64,000 nucleotides of DNA, from contig CM119270.1 in the NCBI GenBank assembly GCA_051294375.1, forward strand, positions 14,146,179 to 14,210,178. Reading direction: 5' to 3'. Positions 1 through 11,237 of the stretch are shown here, in pieces. This DNA comes from Paraspadella gotoi (lineage: Eukaryota; Chaetognatha). The notes under the pieces were generated by a model that saw only the letters and a program-made list of their open reading frames with translations, was not told the origin of the DNA and searched no databases. The stretch's first letter is position 1. Each line of letters opens with the position of its first letter. The translations under genes and the position numbers were made by a program.

Positions 1-5
1 CGAAA

Positions 6-3000
6 NNNNNNNNNNNNNNNNNNNNNNNNNNNNNNNNNNNNNNNNNNNNNNNNNNNNNNNNNNNNNNNNNNNNNNNNNNNNNNNNNNNNNNNNNNNNNNN
101 NNNNNNNNNNNNNNNNNNNNNNNNNNNNNNNNNNNNNNNNNNNNNNNNNNNNNNNNNNNNNNNNNNNNNNNNNNNNNNNNNNNNNNNNNNNNNNNNNNNN
201 NNNNNNNNNNNNNNNNNNNNNNNNNNNNNNNNNNNNNNNNNNNNNNNNNNNNNNNNNNNNNNNNNNNNNNNNNNNNNNNNNNNNNNNNNNNNNNNNNNNN
301 NNNNNNNNNNNNNNNNNNNNNNNNNNNNNNNNNNNNNNNNNNNNNNNNNNNNNNNNNNNNNNNTCACAAAACCGTTTCTTTTCAGTCAAAACTTAACGCA
401 TATTTTTATTTTTGGGGAAAAAAAATAATAAAGTATAAAATGTTTAAGCGCATTTGTACCTGTTAAGTAATTAAATGATATTAAGAAAAATATTATTTTT
501 TTAGAAATTAATGAAGAAAAATTCCTGTATACACCAATTAATACTATCTTAAGCATAAAATACGAGTACTGCGACGCACCCTGTAATCGAAATAGCCTGT
601 ATTTAACTAAAAAATAAAAAGGGTTGAATCTCAATGACAAAAAATGAGCTCAATCGCCGCGTACATCCTCCGCCCCGAAGGATAAACGATGAAACCCATT
701 CAAATTAAATATTTTATTTTTACAATTGGAAACAAAAATTAAAAGGTTCCGTTCCCCGGATCGTCGTCGAAAAAAAAANNNNNNNNNNNNNNNNNNNNNN
801 NNNNNNNNNNNNNNNNNNNNNNNNNNNNNNNNNNNNNNNNNNNNNNNNNNNNNNNNNNNNNNNNNNNNNNNNNNNNNNNNNNNNNNNNNNNNNNNNNNNN
901 NNNNNNNNNNNNNNNNNNNNNNNNNNNNNNNNNNNNNNNNNNNNNNNAAAAAAAAACTCCACTCGAACGATCCGCTCCAGCGCTCGTCTACGTCACGAAA
1001 CCGACTGAGCCACATAGTCAACGACGGCGTTATGACGTCATGCCGGCGCGCCAAGACGGCGTCATATTGACGTGACAAAAGAAAAGAAGAATCGAGGCGG
1101 AATTCTGGTCACAATCACGTGATTCTGTTCCTTTCGATTGGGAAGAAGAAGAGAGAAAGAAAATGTGAGAACGATGATTGAATTTACCGTTAAAAAGAAT
1201 CTAATTATATAGAATAATAATAAATAATATTTCGCTCTCGAAACTAAACATCTGTACGTTAAACAACAAAAGTAACAATCGTTGTATCACGGACGCCAAA
1301 ACTTTCAGGCAACAGAAGTTAAAACCACGAGACCAGCGACGACAGAAACGACGACGACGACGACGACGACGACGCCAGCAATAATTCTTTTTACAAAAAA
1401 AAGAGAAATAACTCGAGAGTAACAGAGCCGCAGCGGAGCAAAGTAGCAGCAGCAGGAATAACAACAACGACTCTCGCACTAAAACTATTCATCTCTCTCG
1501 TGAAACAAACGCCAACGCTGACGCCACGGCGNNNNNNNNNNNNNNNNNNNNNNNNNNNNNNNNNNNNNNNNNNNNNNNNNNNNNNNNNNNNNNNNNNNNN
1601 NNNNNNNNNNNNNNNNNNNNNNNNNNNNNNNNNNNNNNNNNNNNNNNTTTTCGACAACCCGATGTTCAAAGTAAAAGAAAAAAAAATCATCTGATTCGAA
1701 TCTGAAAATGGTGAATTTTAATATTTTTAATTATTTATCGTGAACGGAGTTGATTGTTTTTAAATGGCGGGCGGCGCTCGGCCACGAACTTTTATTTCTT
1801 CCAATATACCGAATTTTATTACTATCGAAAATCATTTCACAAACTATCTCTCCCTCCCGAACTTAATGACCCCGACAATTACCCACCGTAACAACCTAAC
1901 AATACCGCCGACCGTTATCGGATTCCCGCTAACCGCCAAACATTCCGAATCATAAACAAACAAACAAACAAACAAAAAAATCTAAATGAAACGAACCTCG
2001 ATTTGCCCTCAAAATTATTGTCTTCCTCTTTTTTTCATCGCGCTCGTGATCGATACGAACGCCTGGAACAAGCGCTCGGTGCAGGCGTCCTCAAGCAGCT
2101 TGGTTGATGCGTCTTTTTTTTTTTATACCCGCGTCATATTCGATCAATGACGTCACTCTGTTCTTCGCCTCCTTTTTTTTATAACACCTTTTTTTTCACG
2201 TGAATTAAAATTCACCTCACGATGTGATACAATGCGTTTTTTATGAACAAAAAAAAAAAAAATTGTCGCTACAACTAAAACTACGAACGATGAGTCGACG
2301 ATAATTTCTCAATTACGTCACCGTTTATCTTTTTTTGGAAACAGCGCCCTCTTGAAAGAAAAAAAAAAGATTAAATAATACAAAAAAAAAATATCTAATA
2401 ATCGCGAAAGGAGAAGAAGAAAACTCGCGGTTGACGGCGGCCTTTTTCAAAAAAAGAAATCTCGACTCTCGGTGCTTCAAACATTTTTTTGTGATTTTCT
2501 TTTTTTACAAGAGAAAAAAAAAGTTGGTGCTTTGTCTACGATTGATCTTTACGAAACACGGAATATATTAGTTATAGAAACAAACAAACAACAACAAAAA
2601 AAAACCAAGAAAGAAGCGCACAGACTTCTCTTCAAACGCCATCTATCGTCATCGCTGCAGGGATTTCTCATTTATAATATCCACTCGTATTCTTATTCTC
2701 TCACCCCGTTTGTTACACGCTGTAGGAACTAATTTACCGCTTTTTCTGACAAAACAAAAAAATCCCCCAAAACAAAACAAAACACTTTGTTCGTTTTCGT
2801 GTTCGTTTCTTATTTCGATTTCGGTTTTTTTACTTTTCTCGTGTGTGTGCGTGTGTGCGCGTTTGTGTTTTGTGCGACGAAACAGCGACGAAACAGCGCA
2901 TCGCCCGAANNNNNNNNNNNNNNNNNNNNNNNNNNNNNNNNNNNNNNNNNNNNNNNNNNNNNNNNNNNNNNNNNNNNNNNNNNNNNNNNNNNNNNNNNNN

Positions 3001-4770
3001 NNNNNNNNNNNNNNNNNNNNNNNNNNNNNNNNNNNNNNNNNNNNNNNNNNNNNNNNNNNNNNNNNNNNNNNNNNNNNNNNNNNNNNNNNNNNNNNNNNNN
3101 NNNNNNNNNNNNNNNNNNNNAGAGAGAGAGAGAGAGAGAGAGAGAGAAGAAACTTAATTTTACAATTACATTTTTTGAAAATTAGGAAGTGGAAATTATA
3201 CCTAAATGCAAAACATACTTTTCGAAATTTATAATTATCAATGAATTAAGTTTATAATTAAATTGTTTAAAAATTAATCATAAAATCTAAACAAAATTCG
3301 CATAAAATACTGAAAGTCACGCACTCAATTGAGAAAGGGAGATATGGCTGAAGGCTGTANNNNNNNNNNNNNNNNNNNNNNNNNNNNNNNNNNNNNNNNN
3401 NNNNNNNNNNNNNNNNNNNNNNNNNNNNNNNNNNNNNNNNNNNNNNNNNNNNNNNNNNNNNNNNNNNNNNNNNNNNNNNNNNNNNNNNNNNNNNNNNNNN
3501 NNNNNNNNNNNNNNNNNNNNNNNNNNNNNNNNNNNNNNNNNNNNNNNNNNNNNNNNNNNNNNNNNNNNNNNNNNNNNNNNNNNNNNNNNNNNNNNNNNNN
3601 NNNNNNNNNNNNNNNNNNNNNNNNNGGGAAGAGGAGGAGTGCAGAATAAAGAACAAGGAGTAAAGAGAAAGGAAAAGAAGGAGAGAAATAAAATTAAGGT
3701 GGATTTGGGTATGAGATCGAGATAAATCGAAGGAAGAGAAAAAAAAAATTACGGTGGACATTAAAGGGTTCACCTGCGTGAAGGTTGGGTTGAGAGGGGG
3801 AGTGAAATGAAAAAAAAAAGGTAAGAGACTGAGAGGGTGAGGCGCGCAATAACGCGCAATAACTCCCTGATGATTATCACGTCAGATTATCACGCGGAAG
3901 CAAGACGGGCTGAAATTGCGTTGGAAAGAAAGGCGCTAGAACGGGTAGGTGAGGAGTAAAGGCGAGGAGAAAGAGGTCGGGACTCGTGATTCAACGGCCT
4001 TTATCAAGTTATCAAGTTATCTCGCTCTCGATTCGTTCCATTCGTCACACAAAAACAAGCGTGCACACACACAATCGAGCGCACGCTCGGTCGGACACAC
4101 GAAGTGGGTGTGAGCAAAGGGCCGAGAGAAGAGAAGAAAATAGACGAAGCAAAAGGANNNNNNNNNNNNNNNNNNNNNNNNNNNNNNNNNNNNNNNNNNN
4201 NNNNNNNNNNNNNNNNNNNNNNNNNNNNNNNNNNNNNNNNNNNNNNNNNNNNNNNNNNNNNNNNNNNNNNNNNNNNNNNNNNNNNNNNNNNNNNNNNNNN
4301 NNNNNNNNNNNNNNNNNNNNNNNNNNNNNNNNNNNNNNNNNNNNNNNTGAGTGAGAGAGAGCTCCTTTTCGGTCCTTCCCCTCCCATCCATTGACTTTTT
4401 CTCTCTATGCGGGCGCCCACGAAAGGGGCGGCCGAGCCTTTCAAATATCAACATCATTTTGCAATTATTTTTCCCCATTTCTTTTCTTTCATTTCTTTTC
4501 ATTCCTCCTTCGACGGAGAACTGTCTTCGATAATATTTTCCTCCATCCATTGTCTTCATTTCTGTTTGGCTCATTTTCTTTNNNNNNNNNNNNNNNNNNN
4601 NNNNNNNNNNNNNNNNNNNNNNNNNNNNNNNNNNNNNNNNNNNNNNNNNNNNNNNNNNNNNNNNNNNNNNNNNNNNNNNNNNNNNNNNNNNNNNNNNNNN
4701 NNNNNNNNNNNNNNNNNNNNNNNNNNNNNNNNNNNNNNNNNNNNNNNNNNNNNNNNNNNNNNNNNNNNNN
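6..4770. other. Gap-ridden upstream region without a recognisable gene
   Basis: Seven runs of N interrupt this stretch, at about 6-363, 779-947, 1532-1647, 2910-3120, 3360-3625, 4158-4347 and 4582-4770. The sequence between them is AT-rich with A/T homopolymers, short CGA/GAC triplet runs (about 1350-1372) and (AG)n at a gap edge (3121-3147). Open frames here run mostly through N or simple repeat, and none shows a domain. The region lies upstream of the Kv2 channel gene on the same strand and may contain its promoter or untranslated exons, but no exon could be supported. Confidence 0.6.
989..2155. promoter_or_regulatory. Cluster of CRE-like TGACGTCA sites
   Basis: Full palindromic TGACGTCA octamers occur at 1033-1040 and 2148-2155. 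Half-site or near-site matches (TACGTCAC near 989, TTGACGTGAC near 1067) lie close to the first. The octamer is the consensus for CREB/ATF bZIP factors. The sites lie 6-7 kb upstream of the Kv2 coding exons, so an assignment to that gene is inference. No TATA box or initiator was linked to them. Confidence 0.35.
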
Positions 4771-5314
4771 TTTTTTCTTACTCTCTTCATCCCGTTCTTT
4801 GCTTTTTTTAAAGAAATAATTCCGCCCCCGAACCCGGGCGAACCCTGGCAAATATAACCTCTTGATCTTGGAGTAGAGAGTTTGGGTCCAAAAAACGTTA
4901 TCTCTTGATCAGTTTCTGGCAAAAGACCAAAGACGCCATTAAATCCACCAAAAACTCGTCGCGAAGAGTAAAGAACCGGGGATTCCAAAAGAGAGGCTTA
5001 TTCAGATAAAGAGAGAGAGAAAGAGAGAGTGGGAGTGAGAGAGAGAGAGACAGAGAGAAAGAGAGAAAGAACTTTGTGGATTGATAGGCAACCAGTCCGG
5101 AGGCTCTTGGCAGTCTGGCTTCGAATTACTTTTGGATGCTGCAAGTATTTGGACCGCGTGAATCGTTTAGGCTAACATGGATTCGAGGCCCCGCATATAT
5201 TGTCGTATAATTGTGGTATAATAAAAACTTGAATAAGCTTAATTGACGGTGAGCGCTTCGCCTAATTTTCCATGCACTGTCGACGCCATTTTTAAATTAA
5301 TGGTTAAAAAAAAT

Positions 5315-5500
5315 ACAGATTTTGAATATATATCTCAAATGACCATATTTTTGTTAAAACAATGTCTTATGTTTGGCTTAAATTTGAAAAAAAAAGAGAT
5401 ATGAAATTGGTTCAATAAATATATGTAAATTTAAAAAAAAAAATTTAGTACCTCGATTGAATGGATTGATCGATTGATTGGATGAAGGTTTATTGAAACG

Positions 5501-5582
<82 letters not shown>

Positions 5583-6330
5583 GCGTGGGAGGTTTGGATG
5601 ATGGGGTTGGTGCTTCGAAGACCGAAGAAGCCTGTGATGGTGTGACAAGTGAGGAGGAATGAGGCCGCGTGCAGTGATGGAGTTCTCGGGTGAAATCAAT
5701 TATGTAGTGGAGCAAGATAATGCGGAGCAAAGTTAGATGGGGCGAAGCGCATTGAGTTAGGGGCAGAGCGAAATGGGTTGTGGTGGAGCGAAGCGGGTTG
5801 GAGTGGAGCGGAGACAGATTTTGAATATATATCTCAAATGACCATATTTTGTTTAAAACAATGTCTTATGTTTGCTTAAATTTGAAAAAAAAAAAGAGAT
5901 ATGAAATTGGTTCAATAAATATATGTGTAAATTTAAAAAAAAAAATTTTAGTACCTCGATGAATGGATTGATTCGATTGATTGGATGAAGTTTATTGAAA
6001 CGTGAATGATGATGATGATGATGATATGATGATGAATGAGATGATGATTGATGAATGATGATGATGATGATGATATGATGATGAATGATGATGAATGATG
6101 AATGGCGTGGAGGTTTGGATGATGGGGTTGGTGCTTCGAAGACCGAAGAAGCCTGTGATGGTGTGACAAGTGAGAGGAATGAGGCGCGTGCAGTGATGAG
6201 TTCTCGGGTGAAATCAATTATGTAGTGGAGAAGATAATGCGGAGCAAAGTTAGATGGGCGAAGCGCATTGAGTTAGGGGCAAGAGCGAAATGGGTTGTGG
6301 TGGAGCGAAGCGGGTTGGAGTGGAGCGGAG
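5315..6330. repeat. Two-copy tandem duplication of about 0.5 kb with an internal GAT array
   Basis: A unit beginning ACAGATTTTGAATATATATC at 5315 recurs at 5814. The two copies stay collinear to about 6330, sharing the same AT-rich start, a GAT/ATG trinucleotide array, and a closing GGAGCGAAGCGGGTTGGAG block. In copy 1 the array (about 5501-5580) is essentially perfect. In copy 2 (about 6007-6105) it is interrupted by single-base indels. Long His- or Ile-repeat reading frames on the minus strand are products of this array and not genes. Copy 2 may be a real degenerate duplicate or an unpolished assembly copy. Confidence 0.8.
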
Positions 6331-6456
6331 GTGGGAATTGAGTTCGAGGAATGGAATTCCCCGGAGAAAAGGGGATGAGCTTCGGTCGCTTTACTGGGAA
6401 GGACTTCTCTGTGTGAAACCGCCTGTTAACTAAGACGATGGAGAATGAAAGAGAGA

Positions 6457-6508
<52 letters not shown>

Positions 6509-7399
6509 CGAGAGAGAAAGAGAGCGAGAAGAAACCAGGAGGCAGAGAGATAAAAAGGAAGGCGCAAGAAGAAGAAGAGAGAAGAAACTTTTCTTTNNNN
6601 NNNNNNNNNNNNNNNNNNNNNTTTTTTTCTCTCGCTTAATGATTTCAAAAAAGCGTCATTAGCAAATTTTGAAAGGCTCTTCTTTTCTCTTCCAAGTCTC
6701 CACCGCATAATCGCGGTTCTTAATTGTTCCGGTTTCGCTCGAACTCTGGAATCCGTCACATTGTCACTGAGAGAGCGGAGAGGGGGAGGCTCGTTCTACA
6801 CCCTTCTCTCTGACACGTCTCCTCCGCCGGGTCCTTCTCTCTCAACCCCGACCCTTTCCCGCCTGCCCCACATTTAGACCCCTCAAGATCTCCGAAAGGG
6901 CATCGAGATCGAGGCAGAGTTTATCCCGGTTTCCTTGGAGACGCTTTTGTCTGAGCTGACGGGAGGTTCGTCCGCGCGCCCCTCTGTCCCCCCACCGCTC
7001 GTCCAAGGTCCAAGGTGCGGCGTTCAATGATATATATCTTCCTATGGGTGAATGTTTGCCTCTCGCCGTTGTTGCTTCGTTCGCTTTAATCAAAAATATA
7101 GTAATTAAAAAGATATTTATTAATTTTCACTCGAATTTATTTGTTAATTTCGAAAAGGAATGACCCACCAGATTTAATGAAGGACGACGGAAAAACCTGG
7201 ATGTTGGTATCAATTGTGAAATATTCCGGATGTAACTACCGCGGAAGTAAAACTCGGGATGAAAAATCCCCGGATGTAAAAACTCTGGATTCGAAAACCC
7301 CGGATGTCACATAAAAGCCGAAGGAAGATTAAAGGGATGACCGAAACGCGGATATAAGATAATCCGCTTTGTAGTTTAGACATTGACGGGAAGATAGAA

Positions 7400-7409
7400 A
7401 GAAAGAGCG

Positions 7410-7472
<63 letters not shown>

Positions 7473-7564
7473 AAAAGAGAGAAAGAAAGAGAGAGAAGAG
7501 AGAGAGAGAGAGAGAAGAGAAAGGAGAGAAAGAGAGAGAGAGAGAGAAAGAGAGAAAGAAGAGG

Positions 7565-7600
<36 letters not shown>
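7400..7600. repeat. Interrupted (GA)n microsatellite
   Basis: About 200 bp of purine-only GA repeat with occasional AAG interruptions. A similar but shorter tract lies at about 6440-6520, next to a 25-base gap (6597-6621). The sequence from 6622 to 7400 has mixed composition and no recognisable exon. Confidence 0.85.
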
Positions 7601-7731
7601 TGGGTCGTTAAAAGATTCTTGGACGATAATTCGTCGACGTCTCTCGTTGAAAAGGTTGATATCGCGTCTCTGTCGAACTTCTAATGTTTTTATCGGACAA
7701 GTGGGATCTCGAGCCGCTCAGTGAATCTTAA

Positions 7732-7891
7732 TTTCTTTTCTTTTCTTTTCTTTTCTTTTCTTTTCTTTTCTTTTCTTTTCTTTTCTTTCTCTTTTCTTTC
7801 CATCCTTTTATTCCTCCCTCTTTCTTTTCTCTCGTCCTCAATATTTGTTTTTTTCTTTCTTTATTTTTCTTTCTTTCTTTCATTCTTTCAT

Positions 7892-7963
<72 letters not shown>

Positions 7964-7985
7964 TTCTTTCTTTCTCTTTTCTTTC
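7732..7985. repeat. (TTTTC)n followed by (CTTT)n pyrimidine repeat
   Basis: A TTTTC pentamer array runs from about 7732 to 7790. It is followed by degenerate T/C sequence and a long CTTT tetramer array at about 7848-7975. Ser/Phe/Leu-rich open frames across it are artefacts of the repeat. It lies within 0.9 kb of the first candidate Kv2 exon. Confidence 0.85.
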
Positions 7986-8561
7986 CGTCCTTGCCTTTCC
8001 TCTCTCCTTCCTTTCTTCCTGCCCCTTTCTTTTCTCTCGTCCTCAATCTTTGATAAACATCAAAGCCTCTCTCCGGTTGCCCTAGTTTCTTTCACTTTTC
8101 TCCTCATTATAGAAAAACGGGAAAAATAGAGCTCATATCAGTTATTATACAAAAATCTTAAAATTATCAATAAAACGTTAAAAAGCGTTTTGTAATTTTA
8201 AATTCGTTTTCATTTTAAAGAAATTAAAATTTCATGCATCTTCGTGAACATGTCGTTACAAATTACAATGATTTTTTTATTCTAGTATTTTTAAAGAAAG
8301 TAGGAGACGGATTAAAATATATAAAAAAATGTTTAAATTAAAATAAACAAATGAGGTAAAGAAAGTTTAAAACTAATCCTTCCCATCAATTCCCCAAACT
8401 TCCTTCCAACTCATCCCAGCTTCCAACCTACCATTCGACCATCCTCTTCCTCTTCCTCCTCTTCCTCCTCCGTTGAATCCTCTCTCTCTTCCTCTCATCG
8501 TCTCCGCCCGCCTCGGCCACTCCCTCTCCCTCTCGCTCTCCCTCTCTCTCTCTGACCCGCG

Positions 8562-8588
8562 ATGTTCACCAACACCTCGGGCGGCGGA

Positions 8589-8620
<32 letters not shown>

Positions 8621-8727
8621 ATTCGCCTTCCAATTGGCCGCCCACCGCGAGCGGCTGCGGCAGCACAACGCCAACTCGGCGAGGAGGTGGATGAACACGA
8701 CGAGGAGGAGCACGGTCGCCGGTGAGG
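8562..8727 (+). CDS. Candidate first coding exon of the Kv2 channel (glycine tract)
   Basis: An ATG at 8562 opens a frame encoding MFTNTS followed by a run of about 12 glycines from a GGC array, then an Arg/Asn-rich segment. The frame reaches a strong donor consensus (GGTGAGT) after 8727. A terminal extension rich in simple residues would suit an invertebrate Shab N-terminus. Against this, the exon ends in phase 1, whereas the next visible exon (acceptor at 9000) is open from 9001 in phase 0, so the two do not join in frame as sequenced. The GGC array is prone to indel error. The exon could also be untranslated or belong to another isoform. Confidence 0.35.
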
Positions 8728-8736
8728 GTGAGTCTT

Positions 8737-8741
8737 AAGAA

Positions 8742-8772
<31 letters not shown>

Positions 8773-8784
8773 ATGAATAATGAA

Positions 8785-8816
<32 letters not shown>

Positions 8817-8818
8817 AA

Positions 8819-8878
<60 letters not shown>

Positions 8879-8940
8879 AATAAATAATAAAAAAATAAAC
8901 CGATAAAAGGAATCTATCAATTAATTAATTAATTAATTAA
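8737..8940. repeat. (AAAT)n microsatellite
   Basis: About 150 bp of AAAT/AATA tetranucleotide repeat with occasional unit slips, followed by a short (ATTA)n run. It lies in the intron between the candidate first exon and the T1-domain exon. Confidence 0.9.
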
Positions 8941-9000
8941 TTACTAAAACAATTCAAATACATTATCTCCAACTAACCCTCGCCCCCCCACGCAATCCAG

Positions 9001-10520
9001 TGCCCGTCCCCACTTCCCTTCCAACCCGACGCTCCCGCCACGGCGCCGCCAATGCTCCTTGACGACGTGTTCGACGGCGACGCCCCCTCCGCGCCCGTCG
9101 ACGCCAACGACGCCGTCGACGCCGTCATTTTGGCGAATCCCGGCGCCGGAACAGGCCCCGGCGCCCAACCGCCCGCCGCCAACCGCCCGCCGCCGTACGA
9201 ACCTTCCTTGAACGCTCTTGTCGTCGTCATCGACGGCGACAACGACCCCGGAGGCGACGACGGCGGCGGCGAAGGCGGCGGCGAAGGCGGCGACCCCGTT
9301 TCTCCAGCGGGAGAGCGACTAGATCCTCAGCAGCAGCAGCATCAACAACAACGACTACCGGAACCACAGCAGCAACATCAACAACAGCAACAGCAGCAAC
9401 ATCAACCGGCGGATGTGGGCTCGAACCTCGGATCGGGCGGCGTTCCGCCTTCGGGAAAAGACCCTCCGTCGCTTCAGTGGGCGACCCCGCCGACGGCGCC
9501 GGCTCCGCAGCAGCAACTTCCGCAGCATCAGCCGCCGCAGCCGGTGCGGCCGCAGTCCAAGTCGATGTCCTTCATGCCTCCGCAGCCTTACATGATCATG
9601 CGCAGCAAAGCGATGAGCCGACGCGTGGTCGTCAATGTGGGCGGGGTTAAGCACGAGGTGAGGTGGTTGTGGAGTGGGTGAAGAATCTGGGTGGGTTGGT
9701 AAGTTGGTTGGGAGGTACGGTTGGTTTGTGGTTTCCTATTTCTAACCATTTTAAATTTCATATAACTATTTTATATAACTATCTTGTAAGTAGTAGTAAA
9801 TGAATCAAAAATAAAATTAGAAGTATACGAGAAAATACGATATGAAATATCGTTCGTGTTTCGATTGATAATTTTAATTTATTTACCCTTGTCATCTCAG
9901 GTGCTTTGGAAGACCTTGGAGCGGCTCCCGCACACCCGGCTGGGCAAGCTGCGTGAAAGCAACACTCATCAGTCAATCATGGAAATTTGCGACGATTATT
10001 CGCTGGCGGACAACGAGTACTTTTTCGACAGACATCCGAGGTCCTTTGCCTCCATACTTAACTTTTACAGGTGAAAAAAAAAATAATTCTACGAATTTAA
10101 TCAATCTTGACGGATTGATAATGTTTTTTTTGTTTATATACTATTTTTAATCTTGAGAGATTGACGAAGTTTTTAGTTTGCAACGAATTTTATTTATATA
10201 AAAACAGACATGTTTCGACTTGTTTGTCAAGCCTTCATCAGCGTTATATAAATATAATATAATATAATATAATATAATATAATATAATTCATTATATAAA
10301 TAAAATTCGTTGCAAACTAAAAACTTTGTCAATCTCTAAACATTTCAAACAACGAAAAAGAAAGGATTAATACAATATTTTTAATCTATATTTTAACTTT
10401 TATTGGCTTCAGAACCGGCAAGCTCCATCTGGTGGAAGAAATGTGCGTCTTGGCCTTTAGCGACGACCTGGAATATTGGGGAATCGACGAACTCTACTTG
10501 GAATCCTGTTGCCAACACAA
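9001..10520 (+). CDS. KCNB: Kv2 N-terminus and T1 tetramerisation domain (three exons)
   Basis: Exon 9001-9657 (ATG at 9052) starts with an Asp/Ala/Pro-rich stretch, then Gln and His runs, then the Kv2-like [19 protein letters not shown] lead-in and [11 protein letters not shown]. Exon 9901-10070 resumes VLWKTLERL and carries the [16 protein letters not shown] block. Exon 10413-10520 completes T1 with a perfect HX5CX20CC zinc motif (H, then C after five residues, then CC after twenty), typical of Kv2-Kv4 and absent from Kv1. T1 sets subfamily-specific assembly. Donors are GTGAGG, GTGAAA and GTAAAC; acceptors at 9900, 10412 and 10891 fit the phases. The Gln/Gly/Asp-rich start is far longer than in vertebrate Kv2. 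Confidence 0.93.
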
Positions 10521-11159
10521 GTAAACGAGGAAGATGCATTTATCGAACGAGGCTTTGCTTAAGAATTTTTATCATTCATTACGAAAAATTGGACAAGTTA
10601 AGACTTAACTACAACTCATGAGAAAACTGAACTTCTTTCGTAAACGTGTTGTCAAGAATCTGAAGTAAAATTTTATTTTGGAATCATGTTACTTAGAAAA
10701 TTTATCAAAAAATAATTTGGTAATTGCTAGAAAGTTTAAAAATTGTTACAGATACAGAGATGACTTCATTACTTACTAGTAAAAAAACCCCAGATTGAAC
10801 AAAACTAAAAGCATTTTATAAATCCAGATTGTAAAAAATACCAAACATTTTCTGCTAAATCCTGACACCGTCGACCCACCCCGTACACAGATACCACCAA
10901 AAGAAAGAGTCCGTCCACGAGGAGATGCGCAAAGAAGCAGAGACCCTTCGACACAGAGATGACGAAGACTTCGGGACAGGAAGTTGCGCTCCCGTCCGGA
11001 AGAGGATGTGGGATCTGCTGGAGAAACCCAACTCGTCGGGACCGGCTAGGGTAGGAATTGCTGTGGTTGAAGCTGTTATATAATTATTATTTCAATTAAG
11101 TTTTCATTATCATAATTTATTGTGGTAGACACAACGCTGATTCACAAGCCACTGATCAA

Positions 11160-11237
<78 letters not shown>

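Noticed and set aside
4017-4988. 323-residue minus-strand open frame
   Set aside because: Much of it is N translated as X, and the remainder is purine-rich simple sequence.
5431-5730. Poly-His / poly-Ile proteins on the minus strand
   Set aside because: They are direct translations of the GAT array in the tandem duplication.
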